40,424 nucleotides of DNA from Cyclobacteriaceae bacterium (GCA_012033595.1 JAAUQL010000047.1:1-40424); one strand, 5' to 3'; numbered from the stretch's first letter, positions 18,785-28,955 are shown. Numbers and translations: made by a program. The notes: generated by a model not told the origin, from the letters alone.

Positions 18785-20260
18785 CTAATAACCTGGGTTT
18801 TGTACCAAATTCGGGTTGATATCGAATTGGCCGGACGGAATAGGGAATAGCATGTCAGTTTCTACATGCTCACTGTTTCCGGGGTTTACTTCATAGACCC
18901 TGTCCATGTACAGGCCCCAACGAATCAGGTCATAACGTCTCAAGCCGGCTTCACCAAACAATTCTCTGGCGCGTTCGTCTTGAATTTCTTTTCTGAAAGT
19001 GTCCGGATCCGGCAATTCTGTGGTCGTGATATCATCCAATCCAGCCCTGTTCCGTACTTCATTGAGTGCATCGAATGCAGCTACCGTCGGACCGTTTACC
19101 TCATTTTCTGCTTCCGCAAACATGAGTAGAACATCTGAATACCTCAAGTAGGGCCAATCTATCCTGTTTAGCCTGTAGTTGCCGGGGCTACCCTGAGCTT
19201 CAGGATTGAAATCGTAGAATTTTTTCATAAACGTGCCACTGCCACCCTGTAGCGCAGTGACTTTCCCGGTCAATGGGTTTACATAGGTATTCCATGTCCA
19301 GTGAATGTATCGGCCATCCAGGTTTTGGTCCATCAGGTTTATCAGGTACTCTGAAACAGTGAATATTCTGAACCCACCGCCGTAGAGCAAACTTGGATTT
19401 TCCATCATAGGCTGATTGTTCAGGCTATTGGGAAATGTCATAATCATGGCTTGATAGGTAGATCCAAAAGCCCCTAATGCGCCCTGATCAAACATCCATT
19501 CCGACATATTATCATGGTCAGCAGTAAAGACTTTGGCCACATCCTGTATCAGGCTGTGCTCACCAGAAGAGATTACGGCCTGTGCATGCGCTCTTGCGTT
19601 GGCAAAATCGCCATCGTATAGGTATACTCTGGCCAGCAGACCATTCACTGCACCACTACTCAATCGACCAGCCAATTGCTCAGAAAAAGGAGGCAGATAA
19701 TTCAATCCCCAGGTCATATCTTCAAGTGCCTGATTATAAACTGCTTCGGCAGAAGCCCTGGGCTGAGATGTATTTTCAATTTTAGTATCAAGCACCAGCG
19801 GTACGCCCCCAAAAGACTTAAGCAGCTCAAAATAGGAGTTTCCCCTCAGTGCGCGGGCTTCGGCGATAAACTGGTTTTGAATTTCTTCTGAAAATGTAGC
19901 CAGAGCCATTCCTTCCAAAAAGCTATTGGCACGGGTAATGGTGCTGTAGTGGAGATTCCACATCCTGTTCAAGTCTCCATCTCCTGCTCCCCAGCGACCT
20001 TCGGACCAACTGTTTGTCAGGCTTTGATGACGTGTGGCATCGAGCGCAGACGCGTCGATAAACTGATAGTGCTGCACACCACCAGTTGTTTCCAGTTCGA
20101 ACGGTGTGATATAGATTCCCCTGAGGACAGTTTCGGCCGATTGCTCATTTTTAAATATGGACTCCGGCGCATAAAAGAAATTAGGTTCTTCTGTCAGAAA
20201 TTCTTCTCCACAAGAAAATATTAAAGTGGATATGGCTAAAATTACTATTATATTTTTCAT
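18785..20260 (-). CDS. SusD/RagB-family outer-membrane glycan-binding lipoprotein
   Basis: A 491-residue lipoprotein (STLIFSCGEEFL, Cys17) that should form the lid over the SusC channel and bind the oligosaccharide at the cell surface. The N-terminal segment EEFLTEEPNFFYAPESIFKNEQSAETVLRG is characteristic, with helical TPR-like repeats following (RANSFLEGMA, AEARALRGNSYFELLKSFGGVPLV). The C-terminal part contains RYSDVLLMFAEAENEV and LNEVRNRAGLDDI, then RARELFGEAGLRRYDLIRWG, and ends with the usual FPIPSGQFDINPNLVQNPGY. The frame is intact. It starts 38 bases after the SusC stop. Binding-site residues cannot be read without a structure. Confidence 0.95.
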   Translation of the reverse strand: MKNIIVILAISTLIFSCGEEFLTEEPNFFYAPESIFKNEQSAETVLRGIYITPFELETTGGVQHYQFIDASALDATRHQSLTNSWSEGRWGAGDGDLNRMWNLHYSTITRANSFLEGMALATFSEEIQNQFIAEARALRGNSYFELLKSFGGVPLVLDTKIENTSQPRASAEAVYNQALEDMTWGLNYLPPFSEQLAGRLSSGAVNGLLARVYLYDGDFANARAHAQAVISSGEHSLIQDVAKVFTADHDNMSEWMFDQGALGAFGSTYQAMIMTFPNSLNNQPMMENPSLLYGGGFRIFTVSEYLINLMDQNLDGRYIHWTWNTYVNPLTGKVTALQGGSGTFMKKFYDFNPEAQGSPGNYRLNRIDWPYLRYSDVLLMFAEAENEVNGPTVAAFDALNEVRNRAGLDDITTTELPDPDTFRKEIQDERARELFGEAGLRRYDLIRWGLYMDRVYEVNPGNSEHVETDMLFPIPSGQFDINPNLVQNPGY

Positions 20261-20298
20261 TGGATTAACTCGTTTTTGTTGTACACAAGCGTGTCTGT

Positions 20299-23200
20299 TT
20301 AAAGCGTAATATTAATGCCCAGCATAACCAGACGTGAAGCAGGATAGGCACTATAGTCCAGCCCCTGCCCAAGGTTATTGGTAATATCCACATTTACATC
20401 AGGCGACATTCCGCTATATTTTGTAATCATCAGCAGGTTAGATGCCGTAGCATATAATCTGAGCTTACGTATATTCAGGCTTTCCAATACAGACTCTGGC
20501 AAAGTATAACCTAGCGTAACGTTGCGCAGACGCAAGAATGAGCCGTCTTCTACATAATGGCTGCTGAGCAAAATGGATCTATCGGCGCGGGGATATTTTG
20601 CTGAGGCCGTATTTACATCTTCTCTCCAGTAGCTGTCATAATATTCTTTGGTAATATTATACTGTCCACCACCTCTGGTGAGTACATAATTAGTCATGTT
20701 CATGACTTTGTTTCCGATAGAATAATCGAAGAAAATGTTGAGATCAATCCCTTTGTATGAGAAATTGTTGGTGATGCCACCTACAAAATCGGGGGCTGCC
20801 TGGCCGTAAATGACCCGGTCGTTTTGATTGATCCTGCCATCGCCATTCACGTCTTTGTATACGGCTGAGCCTGCATCACTTACAAAATAAGGATGGTTAG
20901 CCCTTTGTTCTTCCGTACTTACAATGCCATCGAATATGGGTACATAAAAAGCTCCGAGTGGTTTACCAACCTGGGTAATGCGCCAAAATGAGTTTTCGTC
21001 TTTTACCCCTGCCCGTTCATTGACCGGCGAGAGCACCAGAAATGGCACTTCTGCACCGTTGGCATCGGTACCGAGGTCTAGTATTTCGTTTCTCACCCAA
21101 GAAAAATTGACCATGGCATCCCATCTGAAACCATTGCGATCGGATATAACCGCCGAGATATTCAAATCGATACCTTCATTTTCCATAGATCCAACATTTT
21201 CAATGATCTGGTTGTCATTGTCAGCAATGTTTGGGTATCGTTTATTGAAAAGCAGGTCTGAGGTTTTTTTGTAATAGTAATCGGCCGTAATGTTGAGGCG
21301 ATTCTCAAAAAGTCCCAGATCAATGCCAATGTCGGTCTGTGTTGTAGTTTCCCATTTCAGATCCTGGTTGCCCATAGCGGTTTGGTACAAAGCCGTAGTA
21401 GGATTGCGTCCATCTACCGAGGTTAATTTCCAGCCTGCTGGTCCGCCCGCCTGTGACAATGCGTTGTAGGCGTTGATCGCCTGGCTGCCGGTTTGTCCGT
21501 AACTTACGCGCAATTTCAGGTTGCTGATGGTCGAGATGTTTTCCATGAAAGCCTCATCGATTACCTTCCAGGCAAATGCGCCTGATGGGAAAAAGCCATA
21601 TTTATTTCCGGAAATTTGGACGATCCGTCAAAACGTCCGCTGAGTGTCAACAAATATTTGTCTTTGAAGCTATACATGATCCTGCCGAGGTACGATTCTA
21701 AGGCCCATCTGCCTTCATTGCTAAATCCGCTTACATTTTCCGGGCTAAGGGAGAAGAAGTTATTGTAAATGAGGGCATCATCGGGAAAATTCCTTCCCTG
21801 CGTGCCCAAAGCTTCCCATTGGCTTTCTTCGGCGGTGTAGCCTGCCAACACATTGATGCTGTGGTCTCCTATGATTTTAGCATAATTAAGCGTATTTTCT
21901 ATTAGCCAATAGCGGTTCAAACTGGCATTTCGATCGGCACGACCCTGATATTGACCCGCCAGAGACGACAAGGGGAGATAACCTTTCAGATGGTTGGTGC
22001 CTAAATCGGTCGCCAGGTTAATCCTGTAATTCAATCCGGGAAGCAACTCATAATCCGCAAATGTTCGTGCCATCAGCCTGAGGTTGTTTTCAATCCTGAT
22101 CTGCTCCTTAGCCTCTTCTACCGGATTGTGAAACGGGTTATTGGTGGTAGGCGAATTGCGGTTGTAGCCATCAGGATTAGCATCATCATAAATGGGAACT
22201 ATGTTCGGTGTTTGCAGGGCATAAACAATGCCCCCACCCCAGCCGCCGCTGGTATTGTTGCCGTAGTTGCCTTCAAATATTTGGTAAGAAAGATTGATAT
22301 TGACACCAATGGTAAGTTTCTCTGACGGGTTCATGTCCAGGTTTGCCCGGATATTGAATCGATCATAACCGCTTCCCGTAATGATGCCCTCCTGGTTGAA
22401 GTAGCCTCCGGAGAAAAAGTATTTGGTAGAGGCGCTACCGCCGCTAACAGAGAGCAAATAATTTTGTTGGGGCGCAGGAGCTACCACCTCATCGTACCAT
22501 TGATGTCGGTTTCAGGGGAGCTTATTTCGTCTGAAGTGAACGGATCAAGAAGTGGATTATCTTCGTAGGTAGCGTAATCATTATAATACTGCATAAACTG
22601 AGAAGCGCCAATAGTCTCATAAGGTCGCAGGGAAGATTGAATACCGTAATAGGCATCAAAGCTGACCACCGGCGCGCCGATTTCTCCTTGTTTGGTGGTA
22701 ATGATCACCACGCCGTTTGCTCCTCGCGAACCATAAATAGCTACTGCCGAAGCATCTTTCAATATTTCTATAGATTGAATATCTGTAGGATTGAGGGTCG
22801 AAAGCGGGTTTTGTGAAAAATTGCCTCCCGATGGTGTGGCATCAAACGGCATCCCATCCACTACGTATAGTGGCTCATTATTGCCCTGTATAGAATTGCT
22901 GCCCCTGATCCTCACGCTCATACCGACTCCCGGACGGCCAGATTGGCTGGTTACCTGAACGCCAGCGGCTTTTCCCATCAGCGTTTCGTTGACGCTCGAC
23001 ACCGGTAGGTGCTCGATATCTTTGGCAGAGATGCTGCCAACAGAGCCGGTCAAGTCACTTTTTTTCACTGTGCCATAGCCTATTACCACTATTTCTTCCA
23101 GTGCAGTTATATCAGGTGTCATCACCATGTCTATCACCGATTGGTTTCCAATGTTTACCTCTTCCTGAATAAAGCCAACCGAACTGAAGACCAGCGTAGT

Positions 23201-23743
23201 TTCCGTGGTGGGCACATCCAGCGAGTAGTTGCCATTTACATCAGTCACCGTACCCTGCACCGTACCTTTCACGATCACATTGACACCCGGCAATCCCGTT
23301 TGATCTTCCTGGCTGGTCACCTTGCCCGATATCGTTCGGGTTTGTAATACTTCGAGCAATCCTTGCTCGGGCATCTGGTTGCTTTTCACCTTATTCACCG
23401 AGATGCTGTTGTTTACCTGCCTGAACTTCAACTTATACATCCTGGAAATCTCGAGCAAGACATCCCCTACACGTCGGTTGCCCTCGGCAATTTTGATGTC
23501 CTGATTGACATCATTCATGAATGCGGCATAGGCAAACTCAAAATCGGTCTGTTTTTCTATCGTTTTAAATATTTCCTCCAGGGAGTTGTAGGTGCCGGAC
23601 ACCTCAATTGATACATCACGCACACTCCGTTGTGCATCCGAACTGTTTGCCAAAATAAAGGTGAAGAAAAACACCTGTAGAAATAGGCCATAAAATGTGA
23701 ATCTCGACAACATTTTAATTAGCTGTAAATAGTTTATTTTCAT
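20299..23743 (-). CDS. SusC-type TonB-dependent transporter with STN domain, split by two frameshifts
   Basis: Rejoined, the protein has about 1,148 residues, a normal SusC size. After the signal peptide come an STN domain (about 40-115, SLEEIFKTIEKQTDFEFAY), a carboxypeptidase-like extension (about 137-210, ISGKVTSQEDQTGLPGVNVIVKG), the plug (IVVIGYGTVKKSDLTGSVGS through DASAVAIYGSRGANGVVIITTKQG), and the beta-barrel, ending LVMLGINITL. STN indicates signalling to FecR as well as import. The first break is at 22498-22502, where one added base restores TDINWYDEVVAPAPQQNY. The second is at 21604-21608, restoring KFPENKYGFFPSGAFAWKV. As read, the barrel would be truncated, so import would fail if the breaks are real. 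The ATG at 23743 opens the signal peptide. Confidence 0.92.
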
Positions 23744-23838
23744 AATTTTGTCTTGTTAAGTAATACAAAAGTTTTATTGGGGTTCCATGCTTATACTTGT
23801 TTGGCGACAGTTTCCATGGAACTGAAAATGAAATTTGT

Positions 23839-23868
23839 AGCAGCGTCCGCAACGGCGCTGCTTTTTTT
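23839..23868 (+). terminator. Hairpin with U-run in the fecR-susC gap, oriented to the plus strand
   Basis: AGCAGCG (23839-23845) pairs with CGCTGCT (23856-23862), and the inner CCG/CGG pair extends the stem past one bulged T. Seven T follow from 23862. This is a textbook intrinsic terminator for plus-strand RNA, yet both flanking genes are on the minus strand. On the minus strand it begins 38 bases past the fecR stop but is followed only by ACAAATTTC, so it would stop sense transcripts less well. It may act in both directions or against antisense RNA from susC. Confidence 0.6.
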
Positions 23869-23899
23869 CTAGCTTGTATTGTACATCATACGCTCTTTT

Positions 23900-24918
23900 T
23901 TATTTGTTCGAAATATATATTCGCTTACCGTCTATCTTGAAGTTGAAATCCATAGCAAAACCGATGCTTCTCAACACATTTTCGAGTACCTCATTTTCAT
24001 ATTTGCCTTTGAAGGTCTTGTTGGTCACGGTGTAGCCGTCAAGCACAAACGTAACGCCATACCATTGCTCGAGTGTGCGCACTACTTCCTTCATCTGGCT
24101 ATCGGAAAAACCAGGATATTGTCTTTCCAACCCAGATCATGCAGTTCATCAATTTCCTGCTTTTCAAACAATTGGTCTCCGCATATTGCTTTAAAGCCCG
24201 GTTCCAGCATCATAGACTGATTTGTCTGATCTCCGCCCTTTTGTTTTCTGTGTAGTATTTCTACTTTGCCGCTCACCAACGCTACCTGTACTTTGTCGGC
24301 GTCTGATCTGATGGCAAACCTGGTACCCAATACCCTGGTGTACGTATCGTTTGTCTTTACTACAAATGGTGCCATGGCATCGTGCGTCACTTCAAAGTAT
24401 GCCTCACCCTGTAGCTCTACCTCCCGCAAGTCTCCTTCAAATACCTCCGGATAGCGGATCTTGCTGCCGGAGTTGAGCCTGATGGTGCTGCCGTCTGAAA
24501 GCTGCACGGTGAGCTTTACGCCCTTTTCGGCAATTTTTTCTATTTTTCTGGCAGGTAGCTCCACTATTGATGGCTGCTCAGTAGTATCAACAAAGTAGCG
24601 TACGGCAAATAGCGTCAGGATGAAGAAGCCCAGAATGGCTGCATACTTATAAATCGTTCTCCATTGGCGGTGTTTTGGCGCAATTTTGTGATGCAATCGT
24701 TTCCATGAATCATCAACCATAGAAGCACTGCGTGCATATTTTTGAAATTTTATCGCCTTAAAAAAAGCCTTGTGTTGAAGCAGTTCTTCTGCTTTGTCAG
24801 GATTCTCCCGCATCCATGTCTCCCAGTAGTCATTGATCTCCGGCTCATCCGATTCGATCCACCGCTTAAAAAATTCGCTATCCAAATACTTAAAATGATC
24901 TTTCATGTGCAGAGACAT
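23900..24918 (-). CDS. FecR-family anti-sigma factor, one frameshift
   Basis: With one base added in the A-run 24106-24110 the gene encodes about 339 residues, the usual FecR size, joining KDNILVF to SDSQMKEVVRTLEQWYGV. The cytoplasmic N-terminal sigma-binding helices (about 5-85) precede one membrane segment (about 92-110, YAAILGFFILTLFAVRYFV). The periplasmic FecR domain has KLTVQLSDGSTIRLNSGSKI and ELQGEAYFEV, followed by a DUF4974-type C-terminus that contacts the STN domain of SusC. The ATG at 24918 was chosen because the longer frame would begin at TTG. An ATG four codons later is also possible. It follows the sigma gene by 86 bases. If the shift is real, the C-terminal STN-contact domain is lost. 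Confidence 0.9.
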
Positions 24919-25004
24919 ATTAACACGTTTAGATATAGGAGTGAGGGTGCGCCGCAATTGCCCACGGACAGCTAAAAAAAATGTTAAAAAAAAATAGGCA
25001 GCGA

Positions 25005-25583
25005 CTAGGTGAAGAAAGGAAAAAACAGAGTGAAAATGCTGACCGGCAGTATGTTGCGCAAATTTTGCAGCGCGCGGTATATTTGATTATAAACAGTTTT
25101 TATTTTAATGTCGAGCACTACTGCCACTTCCTGATAACTCATATTTTGGTAAAAAACCAGAAATATGATTTCGCGCTGCTGGGGCGATAGTTGCTTTAGG
25201 GCTTCCTGCAGGTAGGTCTCCAGTTCGCTATTGTGCTCGATCAATTCCTGAATATGAAATGCATCGTATTCCAATTGAAATTCATCTTCGGCATAGGATC
25301 GGATGACTTTATCCTTGCGTTCTTCTTCTTTTTTGCTTTTCAGTAGTTTGTTTCGCAGGCATCTGATGAGGTAGGATTTTGGCGCCTGAACGTGCAGCGT
25401 ACCCTTGTATTTCCAGATATCAATGAAGGTTTCGTGAATTGCATCATCAATCATATCCGGCTGGGGGATCACCTGCATTCCGTAATTGAAGAGCATGGGG
25501 TAGTAACTCTTATAAATGGTTTCAAAAGCCTGTTGGTCTCCATCTAGAAACCGATCAAATATTATGTTTAATTCATTGATCAC
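25005..25583 (-). CDS. ECF sigma factor (RpoE-like) of the PUL
   Basis: A 192-residue sigma-70 family protein from the GTG at 25583. Region 2 covers about 10-80 (QQAFETIYKSYYPMLFNYGMQ, DDAIHETFIDIWKYKG), and region 4 covers about 125-185 (LKQLSPQQREIIFLVFYQNMSYQEVA, with the recognition helix IKIKTVYNQIYRALQNLR). Regions 1.1 and 3 are absent, as in ECF factors. The GTG start is preferred because AGGAGGTG lies just upstream. The frame extends 12 codons further to a TTG without such support. It should direct transcription of this PUL when released by FecR, and it sits first in the minus-strand run. It ends with a hydrophobic tail (VSIFTLFFPFFT). Confidence 0.92.
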   Translation of the reverse strand: MINELNIIFDRFLDGDQQAFETIYKSYYPMLFNYGMQVIPQPDMIDDAIHETFIDIWKYKGTLHVQAPKSYLIRCLRNKLLKSKKEEERKDKVIRSYAEDEFQLEYDAFHIQELIEHNSELETYLQEALKQLSPQQREIIFLVFYQNMSYQEVAVVLDIKIKTVYNQIYRALQNLRNILPVSIFTLFFPFFT

Positions 25584-25587
25584 CGAC

Positions 25588-25596
25588 CACCTCCTG
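25588..25596 (-). promoter_or_regulatory. Strong Shine-Dalgarno deciding the ECF sigma start
   Basis: On the minus strand AGGAGGTGG ends 4 bases before the GTG at 25583, with the core AGGAGG 7 bases away. Shine-Dalgarno sites are uncommon in Bacteroidota, so this one is a useful guide to the start and suggests deliberate tuning of sigma-factor translation. Confidence 0.6.
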
Positions 25597-25882
25597 TAAA
25601 AGCTGAAATTTGCCTGCAATTAAGTAAAAAAACATCATACTCTCTTTACATTTCATAAAGTGCCAACACTGCGACTGGCACCATATTACATTAGAAGATT
25701 TGCAAACAGATGTGGTATTCTCGTGGTGCACAACCAGCCTGAGTCACCTGTAGATGCATAGCAACATAAAGTTTCGATTTTTAAGATATGGTCAACTTTT
25801 GGTGAAAATGTATAACTTAACAGAAGATTCAGTTTTACAAAACTGGTCTGTATCTAAAATTTTATCAGGGTCAATTTTTCCA

Positions 25883-26725
25883 ATGAGACAAATTTTCTTT
25901 TCAATAGCAATATTAGCTGCCTCAAACCCCATGGTAGCTCAGGAACTTCCTAAGATTTTTGAAGAAAAAGTAGCATTCTGTAATTCTAATCTTTCAAATA
26001 AACAGGTAATTCAACTGCGGAAGGAGCTTAACGATCTTGAAAATTTCTATTTGTTGAACGGTTTTTTGACCGACAAATCAGGGTCGAGCTATCGAGCTGT
26101 TTACGAACAGATAGTTCGAGAAAACGATCTGATTTTTAAAATGGATACAACTTTTGAACTTTTGCACAATTTGGAATATGAAGTCTATACCGGATGTTTC
26201 TACAAGGTGCTTACACTGGAGCAAATGTCTCAACTGACTACTAGGCATCTGGAAGCCTCTAAAAAAATGTGGCGGGACTATGAGCAAAGCAATGCAACCC
26301 CGGGTTTAGCCGCACAACTCATTCTTGAAAATTTTACGGAAGATGATTTTGAGCTGGAATACTTCAGAGTATCAGCCTTGTTAACATTTTACAGGATTGC
26401 TTCTTCACCACCTACCTTGAATATGGGAGTGGCGAAGATTGAAGTTAAAGAGCAAATTGACATCGAGACAATTCAAGTCATTTTGAACCAGAACGATGAA
26501 ATTTTGATTGATAACAAAATCTTTACAAATGCTCAGGCAGCACAGAGTATTTATGAGTTCCTTATCGCAAATCCGGAAAGCAGAGGGATTGAGTTTACGG
26601 CATCAAGGGGTGCATCTTATGAAACATATCTAAAAACAACTGCAATGTTTGACTCCCTCTATTCGAAGTTAGCATCTGGAATATTCGACATTCCCAAAAA
26701 CATTATTTTCAGAGAATCAAATTGA
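25883..26725 (+). CDS. Secreted protein of unknown function with ExbD/TolR-like C-terminal domain
   Basis: A 280-residue protein from the ATG at 25883, which opens a signal peptide (MRQIFFSIAILAASNPMVAQ). The frame is open another 43 codons upstream, but those would bury the signal. The middle is helical and acidic, with Cys residues near VAFCNSN and YTGCFYK. The last 90 residues (IETIQVILNQNDEILIDNK, ANPESRGIEFTASRGASYETYLKTTAMFD) follow the pattern of the ExbD/TolR periplasmic domain: a strand reading the internal linkage, then alternating helix and strand. No membrane anchor typical of ExbD is present. It stands alone, divergent from the PUL, and is more A/T-rich than its neighbours, which may mean transfer. 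The ExbD resemblance is from pattern only. Confidence 0.6.
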   Translation: MRQIFFSIAILAASNPMVAQELPKIFEEKVAFCNSNLSNKQVIQLRKELNDLENFYLLNGFLTDKSGSSYRAVYEQIVRENDLIFKMDTTFELLHNLEYEVYTGCFYKVLTLEQMSQLTTRHLEASKKMWRDYEQSNATPGLAAQLILENFTEDDFELEYFRVSALLTFYRIASSPPTLNMGVAKIEVKEQIDIETIQVILNQNDEILIDNKIFTNAQAAQSIYEFLIANPESRGIEFTASRGASYETYLKTTAMFDSLYSKLASGIFDIPKNIIFRESN

Positions 26726-26969
26726 TAGCATTCCAAATAGTGCGATTATTATTCTATCTCATGCTGTCTGGTAGTTCCAGTGAATTGCCAGGTCGAAAAT
26801 GACGGATTTCGGTACTTTTTAGCAAATAGTTTACGCTTTGCTACGTTTGCGGGGTCTGCTTATGAAATGGAAGGTTTATTTTGGCGGCGTGGAGCTCGCA
26901 AGTTGATCAGCCACCTGCAAGAGCCGCGCTCACCATCAGGTCATAACTATAGGGCTGCAGCCACCCCTG

Positions 26970-27983
26970 CTAAATATTTTTATAATATTCAACCTTGCCT
27001 TCCAGCGCCAGGTCGGCCACCTTGGCTATCAGCGATTCGCGCTTCTGCTGGTCAAAGCTGCCAAAGTCCCAGGCCAGTTGTATTTTTTCCTGAATAAAAT
27101 CTGCCTTTTCAGCTCCTGAAATCAATACACTTACCGGCAAGGACCACACAAAGTACAATGCTTCCTTTAGTGATACCCGGTTGGGAATTACCGGATTGTC
27201 CGTTTCCCACTGGATTTTTTTCAGGTTTGACTTTTGGGCAAAAAACCTGCCGTCGGCCAGGGTCTTCATGGCCAGTATGCCCAAATTGCTATCGATAGCC
27301 TCTGGCAGCACAGTGTTGATAAAGTGCTGATGATTGGCATCAACTACATTAATGGGCATTTGTATGGTTTCGAAAATGGGTTTTTCGGAAGTGCGCTCCA
27401 GTACGCGCAAATGTGCAGCGGGATGGTTGTGACCCGTAAATCCGATATGTTTCACCTTACCTTCTTCCTTGGCTTTGGTCACCACTTCAAAAACACCTTC
27501 GGCGATTCTCGAATCTACATCATTGGCATCCATTACCGAGTGTACCTGCCACAGATCCAGATAGTCTGTTTTCATTCGCTCAAGCGAAGCATCCAGGTGT
27601 TCCTGCATGGTGTTGGCATCTCGCGCTGTCGATTTGGTCATCAGAAATATTTCTTTGCGATAGTTGGGCGTCAGGTACTTTCCATACCTGGCCTCACTGG
27701 TATGTGGTCCATAAGACTCCGCAGTATCAAAAAACCTGATGCCGCCTTCAAGAGATGTTTCTATCACCGCTTGGGCATCTTTTTCTGTTGTCCATCCAAT
27801 ATGGTAGCCGCCCACACCCAGCATGGTCACTTCCCTTCCTGTTTTGCCTAATTTTCGCAAGGGGAGCACTTTACCCCATTTGTCGCTGTTGCCGGTGTGG
27901 CCAAGAGCAAACTGATGTACCGGCAGCATGATAGCAGCAGTAAGGCTGCTGATTTTTTTGAGAAATTCTCTGCGCTTTTCCAT
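26970..27983 (-). CDS. Aldo/keto reductase with Tat-type signal
   Basis: A 337-residue NAD(P)-dependent oxidoreductase of the aldo/keto reductase superfamily. The N-terminus MEKRREFLKKISSLTAAIML has the twin-arginine RREFLKK motif, indicating export folded with cofactor. The barrel begins LRKLGKTGREVTMLGVGGYHIG. The catalytic tetrad is visible as Asp86 and Tyr91 (FDTAESYG), Lys117 (MTKS) and His148 (WQVHSV). A C-terminal segment around VSLKEALYFVWSLPVSVLISGAEK is usual for the family. The physiological substrate is unknown, and no neighbour gives a clue. The plus-strand gene ending at 26725 converges on it with a 244-base gap in which I see no further gene. Confidence 0.88.
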   Translation of the reverse strand: MEKRREFLKKISSLTAAIMLPVHQFALGHTGNSDKWGKVLPLRKLGKTGREVTMLGVGGYHIGWTTEKDAQAVIETSLEGGIRFFDTAESYGPHTSEARYGKYLTPNYRKEIFLMTKSTARDANTMQEHLDASLERMKTDYLDLWQVHSVMDANDVDSRIAEGVFEVVTKAKEEGKVKHIGFTGHNHPAAHLRVLERTSEKPIFETIQMPINVVDANHQHFINTVLPEAIDSNLGILAMKTLADGRFFAQKSNLKKIQWETDNPVIPNRVSLKEALYFVWSLPVSVLISGAEKADFIQEKIQLAWDFGSFDQQKRESLIAKVADLALEGKVEYYKNI

Positions 27984-28119
27984 GAGTGATTGTGTTTTGC
28001 CAACATTTAAAAGACAGGAGTAATGTACACAATTTCTGTCAGGGAATTGTGCTTGAAATCTAAAAATACTGCCCTGGAGTGTTTGAAATTATCCGTCCAG
28101 TTTTTTGCCTTGGTCGCCT

Positions 28120-28818
28120 TTAATTTTTGCAATACAAATCAAGTGCTTCTGCGGCACCTTGCACATGCAGGCTTTGCGCCATGCGCAAATCGTAGCAGCC
28201 CAGAGGCCGCAGTCCGATAGATAGCAACAGGGAGCTGCGCTGAAAGTATGCAAAGCCAAACTCAGGATCCAGCTCTATGGCGGTATTGTACGCACTGAGC
28301 GCCTCATTGAAATAGCCGAGTTTGTGGTTGGCTCTGGCCTGATAGTAGTATCCCAGAGCGCTTTTTTTGTCTAGTTGCACCGCATAGTTTGCGTATAACA
28401 GGGCACTTTTGAATTCCGCTTTGTGAAAGTGGTGCTGCGACAGACTAAGGGTAGCCTTTGTATTATGAGGGTCGAGTTGCAAGACCTGTTCAAAGTCCCT
28501 GCAAGCAGCATCATTTTTGCCTAAAGATTCCAGGCATCTGCCCCGGTTATAGCGGGTTTTGACATCTTCCGGATAGAGCATGAGGTATTCGTCATAGTGT
28601 TCCAGCGCCAATTGGTATTCCCCATTTTCAAAATGCTTGTTGCCCGTCAGGTTGCTGTCATTGTTGCAAAGGCGCAGGTACATGACGGCAAAGATGACGA
28701 GCCCCAGAAAGTAAGGATTGAAAAAATTAGCGGGCAATGAAATGCGTTTTGCCGCTCGCCAACCTTGAGATGCACGGTAGTAGAGTCGCTTGCGGATGCG
28801 GGACGATAAGTGCGCCAT
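28120..28818 (-). CDS. Membrane-anchored TPR protein
   Basis: A 232-residue protein with a basic N-terminus, a membrane segment at about 34-50 (PYFLGLVIFAVMYLRL), and then four to five tetratricopeptide repeats. Examples are GNKHFENGEYQLALEHYDEYLMLYPEDV, YNRGRCLESLGKNDAACRDFEQVLQLDPHN and ARANHKLGYFNEALSAYNTAIELDPEFG. TPRs mediate protein-protein contacts. No catalytic motif is seen, and the partner is unknown. The ATG at 28816-28818 is the first in frame. It is flanked by 136- and 137-base gaps on the same strand as its neighbours, so it is likely its own transcription unit. Confidence 0.8.
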   Translation of the reverse strand: MAHLSSRIRKRLYYRASQGWRAAKRISLPANFFNPYFLGLVIFAVMYLRLCNNDSNLTGNKHFENGEYQLALEHYDEYLMLYPEDVKTRYNRGRCLESLGKNDAACRDFEQVLQLDPHNTKATLSLSQHHFHKAEFKSALLYANYAVQLDKKSALGYYYQARANHKLGYFNEALSAYNTAIELDPEFGFAYFQRSSLLLSIGLRPLGCYDLRMAQSLHVQGAAEALDLYCKN

Positions 28819-28955
28819 AGATTCAAATGCCGGATGAAATATGAATGTATGAGCTTATTGGTCAAAATACAACTAAAAAATTAGTTATTATGCCAGCGCC
28901 ATCTTTTGCAGGGTACATTCCTGCATCCCTGCTTCAGTGAGGTGTGCTAATCGCT

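Noticed and set aside
26780-27097. Plus-strand 105-codon open frame overlapping the aldo/keto reductase
   Set aside because: Its second half is antisense to the conserved reductase C-terminus, and it has no signal or motif. A TACGTTTG box nearby has no gene to serve.
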